DNA of 64,000 nucleotides from Sphingomonas sp. Root710 (GCF_001429065.1 NZ_LMIB01000001.1:1780172-1844171); one strand, 5' to 3'; shown: positions 27,536 to 36,770, counted from the first letter of the stretch. Notes: a model not told the origin generated them from the letters alone. Made by a program: numbers and translations.

Positions 27536-28206
27536 TCGAGCGGCAGCTGGGGCGAGGCCGAGGGCCGCTCGGGATCGACGCCGTAAAGCGCGGCGATGCC
27601 GGCTATAAAGTCGGCCTGGCCGCCGTAGCTTGGATGACGGACGCCGGTGACGGGGATGTCGAGCCCTTCGAGCGCGAGCTGGGCGTCACGGCCGATCGCG
27701 ACGATACGGCGCGGGCGGAAGATCGCGATCAGGCCGCGCAGCAGCGGCGCGGTGGCCTCCCGCTCGGTGCGGGTGTGGCAACGGTTCGACAGGGGATCGC
27801 CCGCTCCGTGCGGGTGGAGAGGAAAAACGTTCCAAAGCACGGCGGGCTCGGCGATGGCGGTCAGCATGCGCCAGACGATGGCCGCGGTCCGCTCGGCGAC
27901 GACGGGGCCGCGCGTTGCACGGTGAAATTCGATCCCGCCAAGCAGCGTCCCGGCGTCCTTGAGATGCACTTCGTCGGTCAGGGGCAAGCCGGTCCGTCGG
28001 CCGCCGCGATAGCCGAGGTCACGTGCGATCCAGATGGTGTCGACCCGGGCGACGAGCGCGGCTTCTAACCAGGCTTCGAGATTACGGCGCCGTAGCGCCG
28101 GAGCGTCCGCGCGGTCATGTTCGGGACAGGCTTCGGCATAGGGATTGAAGACCGAGTCGAGGCGGGTGCGCGCGAGCGCGGCAACGAAGGAACGGGGAGT
28201 TTTCAC
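27502..28206 (-). CDS. Uracil-DNA-glycosylase-superfamily protein
   Basis: A 234-residue protein with the UDG fold motifs: FNPYAE (20-25), ARDLGYRGGRRTGLPLTDE (61-79), resembling the GEAPGxxG...TGxPFTSE active-site loop, LWNVFPLHPH (124-133), and VRHPSYGG (189-196), matching the leucine/DNA-intercalation HPS loop. It may excise uracil or a modified base. The start is GTG at 28206, which overlaps the stop of the MazG-like gene as GTGA; the frame is open further upstream but lies within that gene. Convergent with the thymidylate-synthase-like gene. Confidence 0.75.
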   Translation of the reverse strand: MKTPRSFVAALARTRLDSVFNPYAEACPEHDRADAPALRRRNLEAWLEAALVARVDTIWIARDLGYRGGRRTGLPLTDEVHLKDAGTLLGGIEFHRATRGPVVAERTAAIVWRMLTAIAEPAVLWNVFPLHPHGAGDPLSNRCHTRTEREATAPLLRGLIAIFRPRRIVAIGRDAQLALEGLDIPVTGVRHPSYGGQADFIAGIAALYGVDPERPSASPQLPLDHAASAGLALA

Positions 28207-29381
28207 GGCAGGGCCTCGATACGCAAGCGATGATGAATCATGTCGATATGGACGCGCCCGCGGCGATGGGCGCGCAAGAAGCGGAATGCGGCATAGCCCT
28301 CCAATATGGCCTCCTCCCATAGCCACAAGGGACAATCGGCCGCCTCATAGCCGGCGACGAACTGGCGGATATGTTTGAGTAGGTCGAAGGGCAAGTCTCC
28401 GGGCTTCATGCCTTCGAAATAATCGAGGCGGGCAGCCTGACCGAATATCCAAGTGGTCACCCCCTCTTCGATCAGGATGGCGCGCGCACCATCCTCGGCT
28501 TCGTCCAGCTTGGGATCTTCTTTGCGCTTGAGGCGCAGCAGTGCGCGAATGACCGGTGACCAGCCTAGCACCGCGACGTGGGCGAGATGGAAGACGTCGT
28601 GGAAACGGTAATCGTCGGCGACCAAGGCATTGTCGGTCAGACGGTCGCCAATGTTGATGCCGTTGCAGCGCTGATAGACGTAGCTCTGGCCGCGGACATT
28701 GCGCTCGTAGACGTCCAGCGTCAGGATGCGGGGAAGCTTCTCGTCGGGCAAGGCGCTTTCATCGAAGGGCTGCGGATAGATGCGCTCGCTGGGCCAACGG
28801 TCGGCGGTCTTGGCGAGGTTCTTAATGGCGGCGGCCTCGAGGGTCACGCCGGCGTCGGTCGCCGCATGGATGATCGTCCGCAGGATCGCGACGAGGCGCC
28901 CGGCAAAGGCGGCACGATTGTCGGACAGATGGCCAGCTTGCTGATCGCTGACCAGCATTCCGACTTCGCCGGCGAGGCGCAGCAGCGTGGTTTCGAAAGC
29001 AGGTGACGGTTCGGTCTTGCGATCCATGATCGCCGGCTGGAGCGCAGCGAAACTGAGGGCCGCGTCGCCGCCCTGCCGCCAATTGCCGAAGCTCGTCTCG
29101 ACGTTGGCGCAGAGCTCGTCGAGGCCGATGCCGACCCGCGAGGCGAGCACGGTCATGTACCAGAGCACATCGCCGAGTTCCTCGGCCACGGTATCGGCGT
29201 AGCCGAGGTAGGATGCCTTATCGCGCTGCTTCTTCTTGACCTCGCTCAACAGGCTGCCGGTTTCGCCGAATAGCCCGAGCATGGGAAAGGTGATCGATCC
29301 GCCGTCGCTGCGCTGATCGGTGCCAAGCGCTCGGGCGGCGTAATCGGCGATTGTGAGGGGTGCAAAATCGTCGTCGGTCAT
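28203..29381 (-). CDS. MazG-like nucleotide pyrophosphohydrolase with C-terminal domain
   Basis: A 392-residue protein. Residues 30-95 form a MazG/all-alpha NTP-pyrophosphatase domain with metal residues E40, E47 and EELGD (E67, E68, D71). The second glutamate of the usual ExxE is replaced by S43, as seen in a subgroup. The remaining 290 residues are another helical region containing VYQRCNGINIGDRL and FHDVFHLAHVAVLG, which resemble a second metal-binding helical core. It likely hydrolyses (d)NTPs and so may alter or cleanse the nucleotide pool. It is coupled by 4-nt overlaps to both neighbours. Confidence 0.78.
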   Translation of the reverse strand: MTDDDFAPLTIADYAARALGTDQRSDGGSITFPMLGLFGETGSLLSEVKKKQRDKASYLGYADTVAEELGDVLWYMTVLASRVGIGLDELCANVETSFGNWRQGGDAALSFAALQPAIMDRKTEPSPAFETTLLRLAGEVGMLVSDQQAGHLSDNRAAFAGRLVAILRTIIHAATDAGVTLEAAAIKNLAKTADRWPSERIYPQPFDESALPDEKLPRILTLDVYERNVRGQSYVYQRCNGINIGDRLTDNALVADDYRFHDVFHLAHVAVLGWSPVIRALLRLKRKEDPKLDEAEDGARAILIEEGVTTWIFGQAARLDYFEGMKPGDLPFDLLKHIRQFVAGYEAADCPLWLWEEAILEGYAAFRFLRAHRRGRVHIDMIHHRLRIEALP

Positions 29382-29572
29382 CGTGGTCTCCGCCGGCGGT
29401 CCGCGATCGCGTCGGCCGGTACGGGAACACCATAGGCGGCTAGCGCGCGCAGTACGATCAAGCGGATAGGTTCGCGGGCTTCGACGGCGCGATGGCCGAG
29501 GTCGCGCTTGGTAATGGCCGGAACCTGGACCTGAAGAAACTCATCCGGCTCCTCGTGATCTGATGATTTCAT
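29378..29572 (-). CDS. Small ribbon-helix-helix-like protein
   Basis: A 64-residue basic protein that reads MKSSDHEEPDEFLQVQVPAI, followed by an alpha-helical segment with RAVEAREPIRLIVLRALAAYGV. A strand followed by two helices is the layout of Arc/MetJ-type ribbon-helix-helix DNA-binding proteins, which often autoregulate short operons. Start is uncertain: an upstream ATG at 29602 would add ten residues. It overlaps the MazG-like gene as ATGA and is the first gene of the three-gene minus-strand unit. Confidence 0.55.
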   Translation of the reverse strand: MKSSDHEEPDEFLQVQVPAITKRDLGHRAVEAREPIRLIVLRALAAYGVPVPADAIADRRRRPR

Positions 29573-29753
29573 GAAACTAAGATAACATGGAATCATGAGC
29601 AAGGCGAGGATTGGCGGAAGTCGCAGCCTCCCGGCCGAAACCTGTGGAATCTTAGGCTTATGATGGCGCGGCAGGGTGCCGCGGCTTGGCGCGCTCGGCG
29701 CTCAATGGTGACGGCGAAGCTGTCATCCTGACGCCGATGCTGGCGGAGTCGGC
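29573..29753. other. Non-coding stretch between the RHH-MazG-UDG unit and the xthA remnant
   Basis: No gene can be supported here. The right-to-left promoter of the RHH-MazG-UDG unit should lie in this interval. The last 100 nt may be more decayed coding sequence but match nothing I recognise. Confidence 0.4.
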
Positions 29754-30038
29754 GGATATTTCCGGTTGCTCGAATAGGGTTGGACCGACGCGCTGCGGAC
29801 CATCCACCCGGGCAAGGTGATCTATACCTTCTTCGACTATTTCCGGAACGCCTATGCCCGCAATGCCGGACTTCGTATCGACCATCTGCTGCTGAGCCCG
29901 GCGCTGGCTGATCGGCTCGTGGATGCGCAGGTCGACCGTCATGTTCGTGGTTGGGAGAAGACCAGCGACCATGCACCGGTTTGGGTCGAGCTTGCCGATA
30001 ACCCGAAGCGACGGCGCAAGTCGTCGTCGGCCGCCTGA
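29754..30038 (+). pseudogene. Exodeoxyribonuclease III C-terminal fragment
   Basis: The frame reads GYFRLLE, an in-frame TAG (29775-29777), then GWTDALRTIHPGKVIYTFFD, followed by GLRIDHLLLSPALADRL and TSDHAPVWVELA. These are the last three conserved motifs of XthA, including the catalytic SDHAPV box. The first two thirds of the enzyme and a start codon are missing, so this is a remnant left by insertion or deletion just upstream of the trb operon. Confidence 0.75.
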
Positions 30039-30281
30039 GGAAGAACATAGGCTTCCGCGCCGCGCTGGCGACTGCGTTTGACGACCGGCTGATTCGCGCC
30101 GAATTCCCGTTGAAATAAGGTCCACCCGGCGAGCGCGCGCGTTTCTGGTCCGCGCCAATATATCCAGACCTCGCCGGCCGTACGACGCCCGTGGAATGCT
30201 GTTGTAGGCGGCCGAATTTGGCATTCTTTACCTGTCTCCGGCGCCGCTCGTGCGGCTCTCGATCCACGGAGACAGCCTCAA
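30039..30281. other. Upstream region of the trb operon
   Basis: A 243-nt interval with no gene. It should hold the trbB promoter. GAATGC (30194) and GCATTC (30221) form a loosely spaced inverted repeat. A GGAGA ribosome site at 30268-30272 precedes the GTG start of trbB. The coupling-protein gene traG, usually found just upstream of trbB in related elements, is absent. Confidence 0.4.
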
Positions 30282-31253
30282 GTGACCCAGCCATCGGCTA
30301 TCGTTCACGCACGCGGAACCGCGATGCTGCGGACCGCGCTCGGCCCGGCGATCGCGGCCTGGCTCGATGACGCGAACGTCGCCGAGATCATGCTCAATGC
30401 GGATGGGCGACTATGGGTCGATCACCTCGACACCGGCATCGCGGCGACCGACGAGAAACTGAGCCCGCTTCAGGCCGAGCGTATCATTCGGCTTGTCGCG
30501 CATCATGTCGGCGCTGAGGTTCACAGGGGTGCTCCGCGCGTCTCGGCGGAGCTGCCGGAAGGCGGCGAGCGGTTCGAGGGATTGCTTCCACCGGTGGTGA
30601 CCGAGCCGGTCTTCTCGATCCGCCGGCCGGCCAGCCTGCCGCTCGCGCTGGCAGACTATGTGGCTGCCGGCACGATGACGGCGACGGCGGCGGCATACCT
30701 TGCGCAAGCCGTCCAAACGCGCGCGAACATCCTCGTCGCCGGCGGCACGTCGACCGGCAAGACGACGCTCACCAATGCGCTACTCGGCGTCGCATCCAGC
30801 GGAAGCGACCGGATCATCCTGATCGAAGACACGCGCGAGCTGCGCTGCGACGCGGCCAACGTCGTGGCGCTGCGCACCGCACCGGGCGTCACGATGACCG
30901 ACCTGGTGCGCTCGAGCCTGCGCCTGCGTCCCGATCGCATTCCGATCGGCGAGGTGAGTGGCCCGGAAGCGCTCGACCTGCTGAAGGCCTGGGGCACCGG
31001 CCACCCCGGCGGGATCGGAACGATCCACGCCGGGACCGCGACCGCCGCGCTGCACCGGCTCGAGCAGCTCATTCTCGAAGCCATCACCCATGTGCCCCGT
31101 GCGCTGATCGCCGAGACGATCGACGTGATCGCGGTGCTGACCGGGCGTGGCGTCGAGCGCCGACTGTCCGAACTGGTCCGCGTCGAGGGCCTCGAGCCCG
31201 ACGGCACCTACCGCCTTCTCACCATCCACCTTGTCACAGGAGCAGCCTCATGA
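30282..31253 (+). CDS. trbB: Conjugal transfer ATPase TrbB (VirB11-like)
   Basis: Hexameric secretion ATPase that powers pilus assembly and substrate transfer at the inner membrane. The 323-residue protein has Walker A GGTSTGKTT at 154-162, Asp box EDTRELRC at 182-189, and the His-box region GTGHPGGIGTIHAG. In the Walker B region the usual GE[VL]RG is GEVSG, with serine 226 in place of a conserved arginine. Start is GTG at 30282. It is first in the trb operon and overlaps trbC as ATGA. Confidence 0.93.
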   Translation: MTQPSAIVHARGTAMLRTALGPAIAAWLDDANVAEIMLNADGRLWVDHLDTGIAATDEKLSPLQAERIIRLVAHHVGAEVHRGAPRVSAELPEGGERFEGLLPPVVTEPVFSIRRPASLPLALADYVAAGTMTATAAAYLAQAVQTRANILVAGGTSTGKTTLTNALLGVASSGSDRIILIEDTRELRCDAANVVALRTAPGVTMTDLVRSSLRLRPDRIPIGEVSGPEALDLLKAWGTGHPGGIGTIHAGTATAALHRLEQLILEAITHVPRALIAETIDVIAVLTGRGVERRLSELVRVEGLEPDGTYRLLTIHLVTGAAS

Positions 31254-31564
31254 CCCGTTTGCAAAACCTCCAGCGCGCTGGCCTTCTCGCTGCCGCGATC
31301 CTCACCTCGTCGCCGGCCTGGGCCGGCGGCTCGGGCATGCCCTGGGAGACGCCGCTCCAGTCGATCGTCGACTCGGTGCAGGGTCCGGTCGCCAAGGTCA
31401 TCGGCGTGATCATCATCGTTATCACCGGCCTGACCCTAGCGTTCGGCGACACCTCGGGCGGTTTCCGTAAGCTGATCCAGATCGTGTTCGGCCTGTCGGT
31501 AGCCTTCGCCGCTTCGTCCTTCTTCCTGAGCTTCTTCAGCTTCGGTGGCGGGGCGCTGGTCTGA
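31250..31564 (+). CDS. trbC: Conjugal transfer pilin TrbC (VirB2-like)
   Basis: Major pilus subunit precursor, 104 residues. A signal peptide ends at PAWA (about residue 25). Two hydrophobic helices follow (about 48-68 and 76-98), the VirB2/TrbC layout. TrbC of RP4 is cyclised after trimming; whether that occurs here cannot be seen. It overlaps trbB by 4 nt and shares one base with the trbD start. Confidence 0.88.
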   Translation: MTRLQNLQRAGLLAAAILTSSPAWAGGSGMPWETPLQSIVDSVQGPVAKVIGVIIIVITGLTLAFGDTSGGFRKLIQIVFGLSVAFAASSFFLSFFSFGGGALV

Positions 31565-31827
31565 TGCAAGAGGATCTGCCCGGGTTCGCGGCGCCGGTGC
31601 ATCGGGCGCTGGCCGAGCCGATCCTGCTGGCGGGGGCGCCGCGCGCGCTCGCAATCGTCAACGGGACGCTCGCGGCCGCGGTCGGAATCGGTCTGCGCTT
31701 GTGGATCGCCGGCATTGTGATGGCGGTGGTCGGCCATGGCCTCGCCGTCTTCGCCGCCCGCCGTGACGCGCAGATCCTCCCTGTCGCCCGCCGTCACATC
31801 GCGCTTCCCACCCTGTTCGAAAGCTAA
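31564..31827 (+). CDS. trbD: Conjugal transfer protein TrbD (VirB3-like)
   Basis: A small inner-membrane component of 87 residues that works with the TrbE ATPase. It begins LPGFAAPVHRALAEPILLAG, typical of VirB3/TrbD, with hydrophobic segments at about 34-65. It starts on the last base of the trbC stop (TGATG) and precedes trbE by 5 nt. Confidence 0.87.
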   Translation: MQEDLPGFAAPVHRALAEPILLAGAPRALAIVNGTLAAAVGIGLRLWIAGIVMAVVGHGLAVFAARRDAQILPVARRHIALPTLFES

Positions 31828-31832
31828 GCCCC

Positions 31833-34286
31833 ATGTTGTTCCTGCGCGAACATGCCCGCCGCGCGTCGCGGCTTTCCGACTTCCTGCCCTGGGCGGCGAT
31901 GATCGCACCCGGCATCATCCTCAACAAGGATGGCAGCTTCCTGCGCATCGCGCGGTTTCGTGGGCCCGATCTCGACAGCGCGACGCAGGCCGAACTCATC
32001 GCGACCTCGGCGCGGCTCAACAATGCCTTGAAGCGGCTCGGCACCGGCTGGGCGATCTATGTCGAGGCGCAACGTACGGCGTCGCCCGGCTATCCCGTCT
32101 CGGACGGCTTCGCCGATCCGGTCTCGATGCTGATCGACGAAGAACGGCGCGACCTGTTCGAAGGCGGCGACATCACCCGGCCCAACTTCACCAGTGCTTA
32201 TTATCTGACGCTGCAATGGCTGCCCCCGGCTGACGATACGTCGAAGGCGTCATCGCTCTTCTATGAAGGCGGGGCCGAGGGCGTCGCGACGGCCGCCGAC
32301 CATCTCGACGATTTCGAGCGCGAGACGGGCCGGGTGCTCGACATGATCGAGGGCGTCATGCCCGAGGCGGTCTGGCTGTCGCCGGCCGAGACGCTCACCT
32401 ATCTGCATTCGACGATCTCGACCCACGACCAGCAGATCGCGGTCCCCGAGACGCCCATGCATCTCGACGCGCTCCTGGCCGACGAACTGCTCGTCGGCGG
32501 ACTGGCCCCGCAGCTGGGCGCCAAGCACCTGCGCTGCCTGTCGATCACCGGCTTTCCGGCGGCGACGGTGCCTGGAATGCTCGACGAGCTCAACCGGCTG
32601 GGCTTCGCCTATCGCTGGACGACGCGCGCGATCTGCCTCGACAAGGTGTCGGCGCAGCGCATGCTGACGCGCATCCGCCGGCTCTGGTTCTCCAAGCGCA
32701 AGAGCCTGGCCGCGATCATCAAGGAGGTGCTGACCAACGAGGCGAGCGTCCTTGTCGACAGCGACGCGGCTAACAAGTCGGCGGAGGCCGATGCGGCGCT
32801 CCAGGATCTCGGCGCCGATATCGCGGGCTATGCCTATGTCACCACGACGATCACGGTGTTGGGCGACAGCCCGCGGGATGCCGATCTCAGGCTGCAGGCG
32901 ATCGAGAAGATCGTGCGTGGCCGCGATTTCGCCTGCATCGCCGAAGGGTTGAACGCGCTCGAAGCCTGGCTCGGCTCGCTGCCGGGCAATCCCTACGCCA
33001 ATGTCCGGCAGCCGCCGATCTCGACGCTGAACCTCGCCCATATCATGCCGGTGTCGGCGGTCTGGGCGGGGCCGACCAGCGACGGGCATTTCAATGACCC
33101 GCCGCTGTTCCATGCGCGCACCCTCGGCAGCACGCCGTTTCGCTTCTCACTCCATGTCGGCGACATCGGTCATACCCTCGTCGTCGGTCCGACCGGATCG
33201 GGCAAGAGTGTGCTCCTCGCTTTCATGGCGCTGCAGTTCCGCCGCTACCGCGGCGCCCAGGTCTTCGCCTTCGACCATGGCGGCTCGATCCGCGCGGCGA
33301 TATTGGCGGTCGGCGGCGAATGGCACGATCTCGGCGGCGCCCTCGGTGGCGGCGCCGCGCCGCTCTCGCTGCAGCCGCTGGCGCGGATCGACGAAGCCGA
33401 CGAACGGGCCTGGGCGTCGGACTGGCTCGGCGCGATCCTGGCCCGCGAGGGATTCGCGATCACCCCGGAGGTGAAGGAGCATCTCTGGACGGCGCTGGGC
33501 AGCCTCGCCGATGCGCCGGTTGCGCAACGCACCCTTACGGGCCTCACCGTGCTGATCCAGGCGTCCGGCCTGAAGCGCGCGCTGGCGCCTTATACGCTGG
33601 CCGGTCCTTATGGCCGGCTGCTCGACGGCGATATCGAGCATTTCGGGGACAGCGATGCTCAGGCGTTCGAGACCGAGGGGCTGGTCGGCACGCCGGCCGC
33701 GCCGGCCGTGCTCGCCTATCTATTCCACCGGATCGGGCGGCGGCTCGACGGTCGCCCGACCCTGATCCTGATCGACGAGGGCTGGCTCGCGCTCGACGAC
33801 CCGCTGTTCGGCCGCCAGCTCAAGGAATGGCTGAAGACGCTGCGCAAGAAGAATGCGAGCGTGGTGTTCGCGACGCAGAGCCTGGCCGACATCGAAGGCT
33901 CGGCGATCGCGCCGGCGATCATCGAGAGCTGCCCGACGCGGTTGTTCCTCGCCAATGAGCGTGCGCTCGAGCCCCAGATCCTCGGCGTCTATCGCCGGTT
34001 CGGGCTCAACGACCGGCAGATCGAGATCATCGCCTCGGCCACGCCGAAGCGCGACTATTATTGCCAATCCGCGCTCGGCAATCGACTGTTCGACCTGGGC
34101 CTTGGACCGGTCGCGCTCGCCTTCACGGCAGCGTCGTCGCGCACCGACCTGAACGCCATCACCGCGTTGGTCGAGCAGCATGGGACCGAGGGCTTTGCGG
34201 CTGCCTGGGCGCGCCACCGCGGTCTCGGCTGGGCCGCCGAATTTCTCACCACAGAATCGCTCAAGCCCGAGGAGGTTGTTCCATGA
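31833..34286 (+). CDS. trbE: Conjugal transfer ATPase TrbE (VirB4-like)
   Basis: The large 817-residue ATPase of the mating channel. It has the N-terminal VirB4 domain (begins LREHARRASRLSDFLPWAAM), Walker A VGPTGSGKS at about 452-460 and Walker B LILIDEGWLAL near 643-653. The family's FATQS motif follows. Length and motif order are normal. The gene overlaps trbJ by 4 nt. Confidence 0.94.
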   Translation: MLFLREHARRASRLSDFLPWAAMIAPGIILNKDGSFLRIARFRGPDLDSATQAELIATSARLNNALKRLGTGWAIYVEAQRTASPGYPVSDGFADPVSMLIDEERRDLFEGGDITRPNFTSAYYLTLQWLPPADDTSKASSLFYEGGAEGVATAADHLDDFERETGRVLDMIEGVMPEAVWLSPAETLTYLHSTISTHDQQIAVPETPMHLDALLADELLVGGLAPQLGAKHLRCLSITGFPAATVPGMLDELNRLGFAYRWTTRAICLDKVSAQRMLTRIRRLWFSKRKSLAAIIKEVLTNEASVLVDSDAANKSAEADAALQDLGADIAGYAYVTTTITVLGDSPRDADLRLQAIEKIVRGRDFACIAEGLNALEAWLGSLPGNPYANVRQPPISTLNLAHIMPVSAVWAGPTSDGHFNDPPLFHARTLGSTPFRFSLHVGDIGHTLVVGPTGSGKSVLLAFMALQFRRYRGAQVFAFDHGGSIRAAILAVGGEWHDLGGALGGGAAPLSLQPLARIDEADERAWASDWLGAILAREGFAITPEVKEHLWTALGSLADAPVAQRTLTGLTVLIQASGLKRALAPYTLAGPYGRLLDGDIEHFGDSDAQAFETEGLVGTPAAPAVLAYLFHRIGRRLDGRPTLILIDEGWLALDDPLFGRQLKEWLKTLRKKNASVVFATQSLADIEGSAIAPAIIESCPTRLFLANERALEPQILGVYRRFGLNDRQIEIIASATPKRDYYCQSALGNRLFDLGLGPVALAFTAASSRTDLNAITALVEQHGTEGFAAAWARHRGLGWAAEFLTTESLKPEEVVP

Positions 34287-35029
34287 CCCGTCCGCGTACC
34301 ACCAAGCTCGCTCTCGGCGCCGCTGCGCTCGCGCTGGCGCTGAGTTCCCCCGCAAGCGCCCAGTTCGGCGGCATCGTCTACGATCCGACCAACTATGCGC
34401 AGAATGTGCTGACGGCGGCGCGCAGCCTCCAGCAGATCAACAACCAGATCACCCAGATCCAGAATCAGGCCCAAAGCCTGATCAACCAGGCGCGCAATCT
34501 CACCAACCTGCCGACCTCGGTCCTGTCGAGCATCCAGCAGGACATCGACCGAACGCGGGCGTTGATCACCCAGGCGCAGCAGATCGCCTATCGGGTGCAG
34601 GACATCGACCAGGTGTTCCGCCAGCGTTATCCGGCGGGCTCGCTGTCCGGCACCTCGTCGGGCACCCTGGTGACCAATGCGCAGACGCGCTGGACCGACG
34701 CTCTCGCGGCCTATCAGGATTCGCTACGGACCGGCGCCACCGTCACCGGCAATCTCGACGGTACACGGACCCAGGCGGGCACGCTGGTGACCGCGAGCCA
34801 GGGCGCGACGGGTGCGCTGCAGGCGGCGCAGGCGGGCAATCAGTTGATCGCACTGCAAACGCGCCAGCTTGCAGATCTCACCGCGATGCTGGCGGCGCAG
34901 GCGCGGGCCACGGCGATCGAGTCCGCACGCGCTGCGGCCGACGAAGCGCAGGGCCGCGAGCAGACAAAGCGGTTCCTCGCGCGCGGCACGGGCTATGTCG
35001 CGCAAAGCGTCAGCCTGTTCCATGACTGA
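34283..35029 (+). CDS. trbJ: Conjugal transfer protein TrbJ (VirB5-like)
   Basis: Periplasmic or pilus-tip component, 248 residues. A signal peptide ends at SPASA (about residue 26), followed by FGGIVYDPTNYAQNVLTAAR and a glutamine-rich coiled-coil stretch (QQINNQITQIQNQAQSL), both typical of TrbJ. The start at 34283 has GGAGG at 34271 and an ATGA overlap with trbE. It overlaps the next gene by 8 nt. Confidence 0.9.
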   Translation: MTRPRTTKLALGAAALALALSSPASAQFGGIVYDPTNYAQNVLTAARSLQQINNQITQIQNQAQSLINQARNLTNLPTSVLSSIQQDIDRTRALITQAQQIAYRVQDIDQVFRQRYPAGSLSGTSSGTLVTNAQTRWTDALAAYQDSLRTGATVTGNLDGTRTQAGTLVTASQGATGALQAAQAGNQLIALQTRQLADLTAMLAAQARATAIESARAAADEAQGREQTKRFLARGTGYVAQSVSLFHD

Positions 35030-35429
35030 AGAGGAACAGCCTGCGAAGCCGCGCCGCCGGTTCGCCGCGCTCGGCTGGCGATCGGCGGCGATCGCCGCTG
35101 CCGCCGCGACGACCGGCGTAGCCGTGCTGATCACGCTCAGTGGCGCTCAGCCGCCGGCGGCACATTATCGGGTCGGCGACACCACGGGCGAACCGGCGAA
35201 GCCGAACGTCGATCCGCTCCTCGCCGAGCTCACGCGCTGCCGGACGCTTCCCGCCGATACCGACGACGCGCGTTGCCGGGCGGCGTGGGAAGTGAACCGG
35301 CGCCGCTTCATGGGTGAGAGTCGTAGCCTGGTGGTGCCGGTTGAGCCGGCGCCGATCGAACCCGCGCCCGCCAATCCGCTGACCGTTCCGGCCGGCGCCG
35401 GTGCGCCCTCAACGACATGGGAGCACTGA
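35022..35429 (+). CDS. trbK: Putative entry-exclusion protein (TrbK-alt type)
   Basis: A 135-residue protein with one N-terminal transmembrane helix (about 20-40), a proline-rich tail and the cysteine pattern LTRCRTLPADTDDARCRAAW that is shared by TrbK-alt proteins. The family sits between trbJ and trbL in many alphaproteobacterial elements and is thought to block redundant conjugation. The symbol follows position; sequence similarity to RP4 TrbK is not implied. Confidence 0.75.
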   Translation: MTEEEQPAKPRRRFAALGWRSAAIAAAAATTGVAVLITLSGAQPPAAHYRVGDTTGEPAKPNVDPLLAELTRCRTLPADTDDARCRAAWEVNRRRFMGESRSLVVPVEPAPIEPAPANPLTVPAGAGAPSTTWEH

Positions 35430-35432
35430 GCC

Positions 35433-36770
35433 ATGGGCGAAGGCACGGGCGTCATCGACCGCTTCCTCGACATGTTCGCGCGCTACATCGATTCAGGCTT
35501 CGGTCTGATCCATGGCGACGTCGGGTTTCTGGCAAGCTCGCTGATCGTCATCGATGTAACGCTGGCGCTCCTGTTCTGGACCTGGGGCGAAGGTGACGAC
35601 ATCGTCGCGCGGCTGGTCAAAAAGACGCTGCAGGTCGGCTTCTTTGCCTTCCTGATCGCGAATTGGAACGGCCTCGCCAAGATCATCTATCTAAGCTTCT
35701 CCGGCATCGGCCTGAAGGCTGCCGGCTCGGGTAGTGCGGACGATCTGCTCCATCCCGGCAAGATCGCACAGATCGGGATCGATGCCGGGCAGCCTTTGCT
35801 CGACCAGGCCTCGCTCTTGGTCGGCCCGGTCGGCATCTTCACCAACTTCGTCCAGATCGCGGTGCTGTTGCTCGCTTGGGCGATCGTCCTGCTCGCCTTC
35901 TTCATCATCGCGATCCAGCTGTTCGTCACGCTGATCGAGTTCAAGCTCTCGACGCTGGCGGGGTTCGTGCTGGTGCCGTTCGGGCTCTTCGGTCGCACCG
36001 CCTTTCTCGCCGAACGGGTGCTCGGCAATGTGATGGCGACCGGCGTCAAGGTGCTCGTCCTCGCGGTGATCATCGGGATCGGCTCCACCATCTTCCGCGA
36101 CTTCGTGATCGATTTCGGCGGCGCGCAGCCGACGCTCGAACAGGTCGCCAGCCTCGCGCTTGCCGCGCTCACGCTTCTTGGTCTCGCCATCTTCGGCCCC
36201 GGCATTGCCTCCGGCCTCATCTCGGGCGGCCCGCAACTTGGGGCCGGCGCGGCGGTCGCTGCCGGCGCCACCGTCGCCGGGATCGGAGCTGCCGCCACGA
36301 TGGGCGTGGCGGGCGCTGCGGGCCTTGCCGGACGGGCGGGCTCCGCTGCGGCTTCAACCCTCTCCCGGTCCGCTGGCTCGCGCGCCTCTGGTGCTTCTGG
36401 GCCAGGCGGATCCTCGTCGGCGCCACCCGCTCCCCCGGCGCCGACGGGCGGCGCTCCGACGGTTCCCCCGCCGTCCGGGGCGCCGGGAGGTGGCGGCGGT
36501 GGCGGGAGCGCAGGTGGCGGTGGTACGGAACCCGCCGCGTCCGAAGCTGAACCGGCACCTAGCGGTGGCGAGAGCAGCGCGGCGCTTGGAGCGGAGGGTG
36601 GTGAGCCGGCCGTGGCTGCGCCACCAGCGCAGGCATCCGCCCCGGCCTGGGCCAAGCAGCTCCGTCGCCGACAGGCGATGATCCAGGGCGCGACGCTCGC
36701 CGCCCACACCTTGCGGTCCTCCGACCATCACGGCGGATCAGCCCACATCTCGCTGGAGGATCGTTCATGA
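35433..36770 (+). CDS. trbL: Conjugal transfer protein TrbL (VirB6-like)
   Basis: Polytopic inner-membrane channel component, 445 residues. Hydrophobic helices occupy roughly residues 25-45, 65-90, 135-185, and 195-300. The last 150 residues are a low-complexity Gly/Ala/Pro/Ser tail, as usual for TrbL. The motif WTWGEGDDIVARLVKKTLQV is family-typical. It overlaps trbF as ATGA. Confidence 0.92.
   Translation: MGEGTGVIDRFLDMFARYIDSGFGLIHGDVGFLASSLIVIDVTLALLFWTWGEGDDIVARLVKKTLQVGFFAFLIANWNGLAKIIYLSFSGIGLKAAGSGSADDLLHPGKIAQIGIDAGQPLLDQASLLVGPVGIFTNFVQIAVLLLAWAIVLLAFFIIAIQLFVTLIEFKLSTLAGFVLVPFGLFGRTAFLAERVLGNVMATGVKVLVLAVIIGIGSTIFRDFVIDFGGAQPTLEQVASLALAALTLLGLAIFGPGIASGLISGGPQLGAGAAVAAGATVAGIGAAATMGVAGAAGLAGRAGSAAASTLSRSAGSRASGASGPGGSSSAPPAPPAPTGGAPTVPPPSGAPGGGGGGGSAGGGGTEPAASEAEPAPSGGESSAALGAEGGEPAVAAPPAQASAPAWAKQLRRRQAMIQGATLAAHTLRSSDHHGGSAHISLEDRS

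Noticed and set aside
30193-30226. GAATGC/GCATTC inverted repeat before trbB as an operator
   Set aside because: Arms are only 6 bp and 21 nt apart; too weak to list as a regulatory site.
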